A stretch of 64,000 bases of DNA from Siphonodentalium dalli (Eukaryota > Mollusca > Scaphopoda > Gadilida > Siphonodentaliidae): positions 76,782,705-76,846,704 of the forward strand of contig CP136067.1 of the NCBI GenBank assembly GCA_032622095.1. Direction: 5' to 3'. Every line of letters starts with the position of its first letter. Within the stretch, counting starts at the first letter, position 1. Of the stretch, positions 59,543 to 64,000 are shown piece after piece. Below the pieces are notes generated by a model, which worked only from the letters and a program-made list of their open reading frames with translations, searched no databases and was not told where the DNA came from. A program made the position numbers and the translations under genes.

Positions 59543-60065
59543 TTAAAATGCTGGATATCCACAAAGTGAGAATTGAATATGTACCTACTACTTACTTTGC
59601 AAGCTTTGCTTTCTTAACATAAATGCTGTCATTACATTGGCTGTTATATGTCTAGATGTGTTTTAGCATCTTCTGCTGATGATCAACTAACTTTCATAGG
59701 ATCTGATATGAAAGCAATGGAATTCATTCCGGTCAGTCATGTTATAACCGTGTTTGTGTTTGGGAATATTTAGTTTTACCTTGTCAAGTTCTCCTCGAAT
59801 TGGGTCCCAGTAAAATATTATTCAGTTTAGGTAAGAAAATTTACCCATTTGCTAGACTGCCGACAATTTACATAAAAACTTTCTGATTTTTCTCAGTTGT
59901 TTTCCAGCTCACACTCTTATTCAGACATGAACAATGTTTCTAAGAACTTGACCATGTACTACTATTTTTTTTAATCACTTGGATCCCGACAGTATGCCAC
60001 TTAAGTACTGTCATTGATGGAGTGATGGAGTGATTTGATTTCCATTTTAATCTGCTTTGTTTTAG

Positions 60066-60110
60066 GAAAGAGAAATAAAACGGCAGCAGGGCATGCTGAT
60101 GAAAGAACAG
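60066..60110 (+). CDS. BAZ2B: BAZ2-like exon P, 15-residue helix repeat 1
   Basis: Acceptor TTGTTTTAG, donor GTGGGT, exactly 45 nt in phase 0, encoding EREIKRQQGMLMKEQ. It is homologous to exon Q and to the vertebrate EKEMRRQQAVLLKHQ segment that precedes a second 15-residue unit. Confidence 0.9.
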
Positions 60111-60302
60111 GTGGGTGCTAACTGCTGCCTTTAGTAGCAGTTGAATTGTCAAAACTTCTGCGACAATTATTTGCGAATGATCTATCATATGACAAATTTG
60201 TAATTGTATGCCCCACAGTGGAAATAATTTGGAAGAGAGTCTGAGTATGGATGTGAATATATGGACATGTTTTTGTGTTCGTAGATTTCATGTGCACATG
60301 TA

Positions 60303-60515
60303 CAGTAATGCTCTAATTAATCGACTCCTTAAACACAGCAGAATTATGGGTAACTTTTCAGGATTTAGTCGGAAATATGGCTTGTTGCCATTCATCGGAA
60401 AGCTCTCCCCGAGAGCTTTCCGATGAATGGCAATAAGCCATATTTCCGACTAAATCCTGAAAAGTTACCCATAATTCTGCTGTGTTTAAGGAGTCGATTA
60501 ATTAGGGCATTACTG
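60303..60515. mobile_element. 213-bp palindromic MITE, copy 5 (TA-flanked)
   Basis: Same length and ends as copies 1 and 4. Compared with those, both arms carry the same variant (GACTCCTTAAACACAGCAG and its complement), so arm differences are mirrored. Lies 190 bp after exon P. Confidence 0.9.
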
Positions 60516-60634
60516 TATGTGGGATCCTTATACCCCAGTAACAAAGTTATGGGGGTATATTGGAATCAGCTTTGTCTGTCCGTCCGTCCATGAACACAAC
60601 TTTGGCTGAGCTTGTAATCCTACATTTTTCAGTA

Positions 60635-61030
60635 ATTTTACCTCACCCGAGATGGAGTCTCCAGCAGTGGATCTATAGTCATCACTCCTCGTCTGTCCGT
60701 CTAGCATCCATCAGTCAACAATGCTTTGAACATCTTCTGCAGAACCATAAGATCGAATGGGTTCATATTTGGTGTGGATGTTCCCTAGGTCACTGGTATT
60801 CAGATTTGTTAAAATGAGGTCATCACAGGTCATCAAGTCAGATAGTTGCGAGGCCAGGGCCATAACTCTTTCCCTCCATAGTAATTCTTAAAATGACTAC
60901 TTCGCAAGAAACATCCGGCCTATTTAGCTTATATTTTGTACCAGAGGGTCCTTGGATGACTAGGATTCAGATTTGTTCATTGGGGTCGCTGGTTTAAAGA
61001 GGGGCAGAGCCAGTGACATAACTCTTAAAA
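60635..61030. repeat. Dispersed repeat, partial copy 3
   Basis: Starts TTACCTCACCCGAGATGGAG and follows the same order as 36918 and 56325 (CCATAAGATCGAATGGGTTC, CATAACTCTTTCCCTCCATA) before breaking into A/T-rich sequence. Confidence 0.65.
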
Positions 61031-61204
61031 AAAAAATTTTAGACTGAAATTTCTTGCTCAATTTAAAAAAGACACAAAATTTAACTGACAAAATTAAATT
61101 ATACTATATATTTTTTTATATTTTAACTTTTAATTTTTTTTTTTTTAAATTTAAATCTTTTTTGAGACACACCACAACCCCCTGCTCATCCCCCACCCAC
61201 CTCT

Positions 61205-61280
61205 CCCTCTCATATATAAGAGAATGTATTGGAACATGGTTTTCACACAATTTCAGTAAGCTCCAGTCAAGAAAGTGTTA
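61205..61280. mobile_element. CATGACTGGAGC-family MITE fragment
   Basis: CTCATATATAAGAGAATGTATTGG, then AGCTCCAGTCAAGAAAGTGTTAA: right end of the family seen at 12482 and 28846. Confidence 0.5.
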
Positions 61281-61835
61281 AGCTTAGTTGATTGGTATGG
61301 TTATTTAAAATCTTTCATACCCACATGTTTGTTTTATCCCACTATTTTAACATTTAAATTTGAGTAAGAACTACCTGTAGAAGTTAGTTCCTGATAACCT
61401 ATACTTTTCAGATTTAAGAAATCTTCTGACGAATGAAATACAGTTTTCAAATTAGTTGAATTAAGAAAGTGTATGTATGTCGATGTGAATAATTTCTAAG
61501 CTGAGGGTCTAACTACTTATTTTGAAGTAAATTTGACAAGTACTGACTTTTGTAGTCAGACTTTTTCTAGTGGAGTTATCCTCCTTTTTCGCAGCATGCA
61601 CAATTTTGTCCAAGCTTGCATTCCTTGTGGTTTTTTTTGTTGAAAATGTGTCAATACAGCTATCTTTAAAGTAGCCAAATTGCACTGCGGCGGTATCCTT
61701 AGTCCCATTGGTACTGTCCCACCTCTAGTTTTCGTTGGGACAGCTACGTTTCCCCAAAGCATTACATGTGTACAATTTGGTCTGTTTTTTTTTTATTATA
61801 GATGACTCATTAAGCATTTGACATGTGATTGTGAT

Positions 61836-62147
61836 ATGATCTTTACAGATTGTGTCCTGTCAGCTATTGTGTATTTGGGATATGAGCTTTAAATATTGTG
61901 GTCTGTTAGCTATCATGTATTTGTGATATGAGCTTTAGAGATTGTGTTCTGTTAGCTATCATGTATTTGGGATATGAGCTTTAGAGATTGTGTTCTGTTA
62001 GCTATCATGTATTTGGGATATGAGCTTTAGAGTTTGTGTTCTATTAGCTATCATGTATTTGTGATATGATCTTTAGAGATTATGTTCTATTAGCTATCAT
62101 GTATTTGTGATATGATCTTTAGAGATTGTGTTCTGTTAGCTATCATG
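61836..62147. repeat. 46-bp minisatellite, left block
   Basis: About six units of GATTGTGTTCTGTTAGCTAT, CATGTATTTGGGATATGAGC, TTTAGA. Continues at 63334 after a transposon insertion. Confidence 0.85.
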
Positions 62148-62149
62148 TA

Positions 62150-63331
62150 CAGTGAAACCTCTCATATCCGGACCCTCTACAATCCGAATCTCTCTCCATT
62201 CCGAACGAATTGTTCGGTCCCGAATTTACCCAAGTGCATTGTCACTAATGATTACCTCTGTAATCCGAAACCTCTGTACTCTGAATACCAGATGGCTTTA
62301 TTAGTCCATAAGTGAACAAATGCACTGATGTTTACCTCCAAAATCCGAATGCTGAAAGTGATGGAAGAGACCGAACGCAATCAGTTAAAACTTAAAAAGG
62401 TAATGATGTGAACGTTTCCTTTTTTGAGTTGACCTGTGTGTGACCTCGATCAGCATCACAGTTAGTTACAAACGGACGAAGTGTTCTTGGTAAATTAATC
62501 AAATTTAATTACAAATTAAAACGAATATAATGCCTGATAATAAAAAGATACGTCCGTATTTATATTTAATCTTATTCTAAATAAATTCCAAAAGGGATAC
62601 CAGGTGAACGCGCGTGCAAACAGGTAACGTAGTTTCGTACTATTGAATAAGCGTACCAATTAAATTAGCGGTCTTTTGTCTCAGCGAAGCTTTAAAACAG
62701 ATTAAAACAACAGGTGTCTAATTGGATACGCCTAAACCAGGATTTGTTACTGCACTGCAGCACCTTCAGATACACATAGATACATGTTTGCTTATTTCCC
62801 AAATTAATTGAACAATGGTGACTTCACAGATAATTAGAGCAGCGACACGTTGTTTTTACATCAGTTATTGCACTGGAAGGGACTCTTTGTTTTTACAACA
62901 ATTGTCCAAACTAAACACTAATTAGCTGAAAGTACACGATGGTGGTTTATTGTCACCATCACAGTTTTAATCAACTTATCACAATTAATGAGCCGCCGGA
63001 AAACAACAGCTCAGAGTTGAAATCTACCGTCAACAACATTTTCAAAAACTGCGAATCACCGTAAAATGTATCGTTTCCGTGTTTCCAGGTTTAGCTGTAC
63101 ATATATTTAATTCTTATTATAACATGTTTATCTATAGCAATTTATTTTTTGTTGTATTTTGTAGTTTATTGAATAAAATTTAATCAGTACCAAGGTGTTT
63201 GGGTCTCGATAACTCTTACCGACAGCATCAATATATTCCGATGGTTTTGCGATTTTCTGTAAACCGAACACCTCTCTAAACCGAACAGAAGGGCCGATCT
63301 GAAGGGTGTTCGGTTTAGAGAGGTTTTACTG
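62150..63331. mobile_element. 1.18-kb pogo/Tigger-like element inserted in the minisatellite
   Basis: TA at 62148-62149 and 63332-63333; ends CAGTGAAACCTCTC and GAGAGGTTTTACTG inverted, with TCCGAA/AACCGAA subterminal repeats. The disrupted minisatellite unit CATGTATTTG is restored if one TA is removed, proving insertion after the array formed. No transposase. Confidence 0.88.
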
Positions 63332-63333
63332 TA

Positions 63334-63530
63334 TTTGTGTTCTCTTAGCTATCATGTATTTGTGATATGAGCTTCAGAGATTGTATTCTGTTAGCTATCA
63401 TGTATTTGGGATATGAGCTTTAGAGATTGTATTCTGTTAGCTATCATGTATTTGGGATATGAGCTTTAGAGATTGTGTTTTGTTAGATGTATTTGGGATA
63501 TGAGCTATAAAGATTGTGTTCTGTTACCGA
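63334..63530. repeat. 46-bp minisatellite, right block
   Basis: About four units continuing the array interrupted at 62148. Confidence 0.8.
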
Positions 63531-63661
63531 TAGAGTAGATATTATGAACCATTCAATTGAAATTAATTTTATTGTAGTTTCATTCAAGATCTCCAAGAGC
63601 GAGTTTTTCTCTTTATTAATATCAGAGTTTATACTTCAAGTTTATTATTTTCATTCTTCAG

Positions 63662-63706
63662 GAAAGAGAAATGAAACGACAGCAATCAATTATGATGAAA
63701 GAGGAG
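63662..63706 (+). CDS. BAZ2B: BAZ2-like exon Q, 15-residue helix repeat 2
   Basis: Acceptor TTTTCATTCTTCAG, donor GTAACT, exactly 45 nt in phase 0, encoding EREMKRQQSIMMKEE. Nine of 15 residues match exon P. Last coding exon in the window; the gene continues to the right. Confidence 0.9.
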
Positions 63707-64000
63707 GTAACTATTAGTTAACATTTTTGTCAAGAATTTTTCATGCATACATATATTCGCAAACTGTTTACTACTTTTTTATGGATGCCAAATTCACATT
63801 TAATAATTAATTGCATTTAGCGCAATTGATTATGCTTAATCACAAAAATTGTGCTTATTATAAAGCGCAATGAATTGTGCTTAAGCGCAAGTATTATCAC
63901 TTGCGTATCTCAAAATTTGGCCATATTACCACTTTTAGAGTTATCCATCTTCATCTGCAATTTTGTCAGAGACCATCGGTTTGACGAATCTTTTCTGGGC
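63707..64000. other. Intron Q, start
   Basis: AT-rich with several GCGCAA/TTGCGC and CTTAAGCGCAA phrases between 63818 and 63905, possibly part of a small inverted repeat. Nothing else seen. Confidence 0.4.

Larger units (their letters stand above)
17630..63706 (+). other. BAZ2B: BAZ2-family gene, 5' part (overview)
   Basis: Seventeen exons with consistent AG/GT boundaries and matching phases form one 895-codon frame that is still open at the right edge. BAZ2A (TIP5) and BAZ2B are large subunits of ISWI chromatin remodelling complexes (BAZ2A of NoRC); they act in the nucleus. The assignment rests on the TAM/MBD-like domain (GWQRQT, YYAPCGKKL, ENFTFSTRVNIGQFYEPR) followed by a long basic helix with a tandem 15-residue repeat, and on an N-terminal GAEWW motif also present in vertebrate BAZ2B. 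Invertebrates usually have one BAZ2 gene, so the symbol is approximate. DDT, WHIM, PHD and bromodomain should lie downstream of 64000. Confidence 0.9.

Overview
The window is AT-rich animal genomic DNA dominated by one large, intron-rich gene on the + strand and a dense, multi-layered load of transposable elements. The repeats (short palindromic MITEs, tRNA-derived SINEs, repeats built around TCCGTCCG, a Penelope-like retroelement) and the divergence of the gene from vertebrate homologues suggest a lophotrochozoan, most likely a bivalve mollusc. The species is an inference; the sequence does not name it.

The gene is the 5' part of a BAZ2-family chromatin remodelling subunit (BAZ2A/TIP5 or BAZ2B type). 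I can chain 17 coding exons from a start codon at 17652 to 63706, each bounded by AG/GT splice sites and all with compatible phases, giving 895 codons. An 18th candidate exon of 30 nt sits at 51798. The order is: serine/proline-rich N-terminus with a GAEWW motif, acidic and basic linkers, a glutamine/lysine-rich coiled coil, an acidic serine cluster, the TAM/MBD-like domain (exons at 41279 and 46813), then a long lysine/glutamate-rich helix encoded by small exons. The DDT, WHIM, PHD finger and bromodomain expected in this family must lie beyond the right edge. A 5' UTR exon exists upstream, because the start-codon exon has a splice acceptor; its promoter is not certain.

Layout. 1-17629: upstream flank or first introns, holding a 213-bp palindromic MITE, a 3.2-kb long-inverted-repeat element with a THAP-like first exon and a SINE, several TTAA-flanked MITEs and one exon-like ORF on the minus strand. 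17630-28000: exons A-D with MITEs between them. 29088-29983: a 16 x 56-bp minisatellite whose unit is the splice acceptor plus the first 27 nt of exon E. 31625-34881: a pogo/Tigger-like element. 36247-36546: a second minisatellite made from the end and splice donor of exon H. 41989-46190: a nested stack in which a Penelope-like element (GIY-YIG endonuclease, hammerhead-like motifs) is interrupted by a TTAA-type element that carries a further element with a perfect 9-bp target duplication. 46813-63706: exons K-Q in introns with 48-bp, 22-bp and 46-bp tandem repeats and another pogo-like insertion.

The most unusual observation is that three separate splice junctions of this one gene (acceptor of exon E, donor of exon H, acceptor of the TAM exon J) have been copied into its introns, two of them as tandem arrays, so the gene carries several competing copies of its own splice sites.
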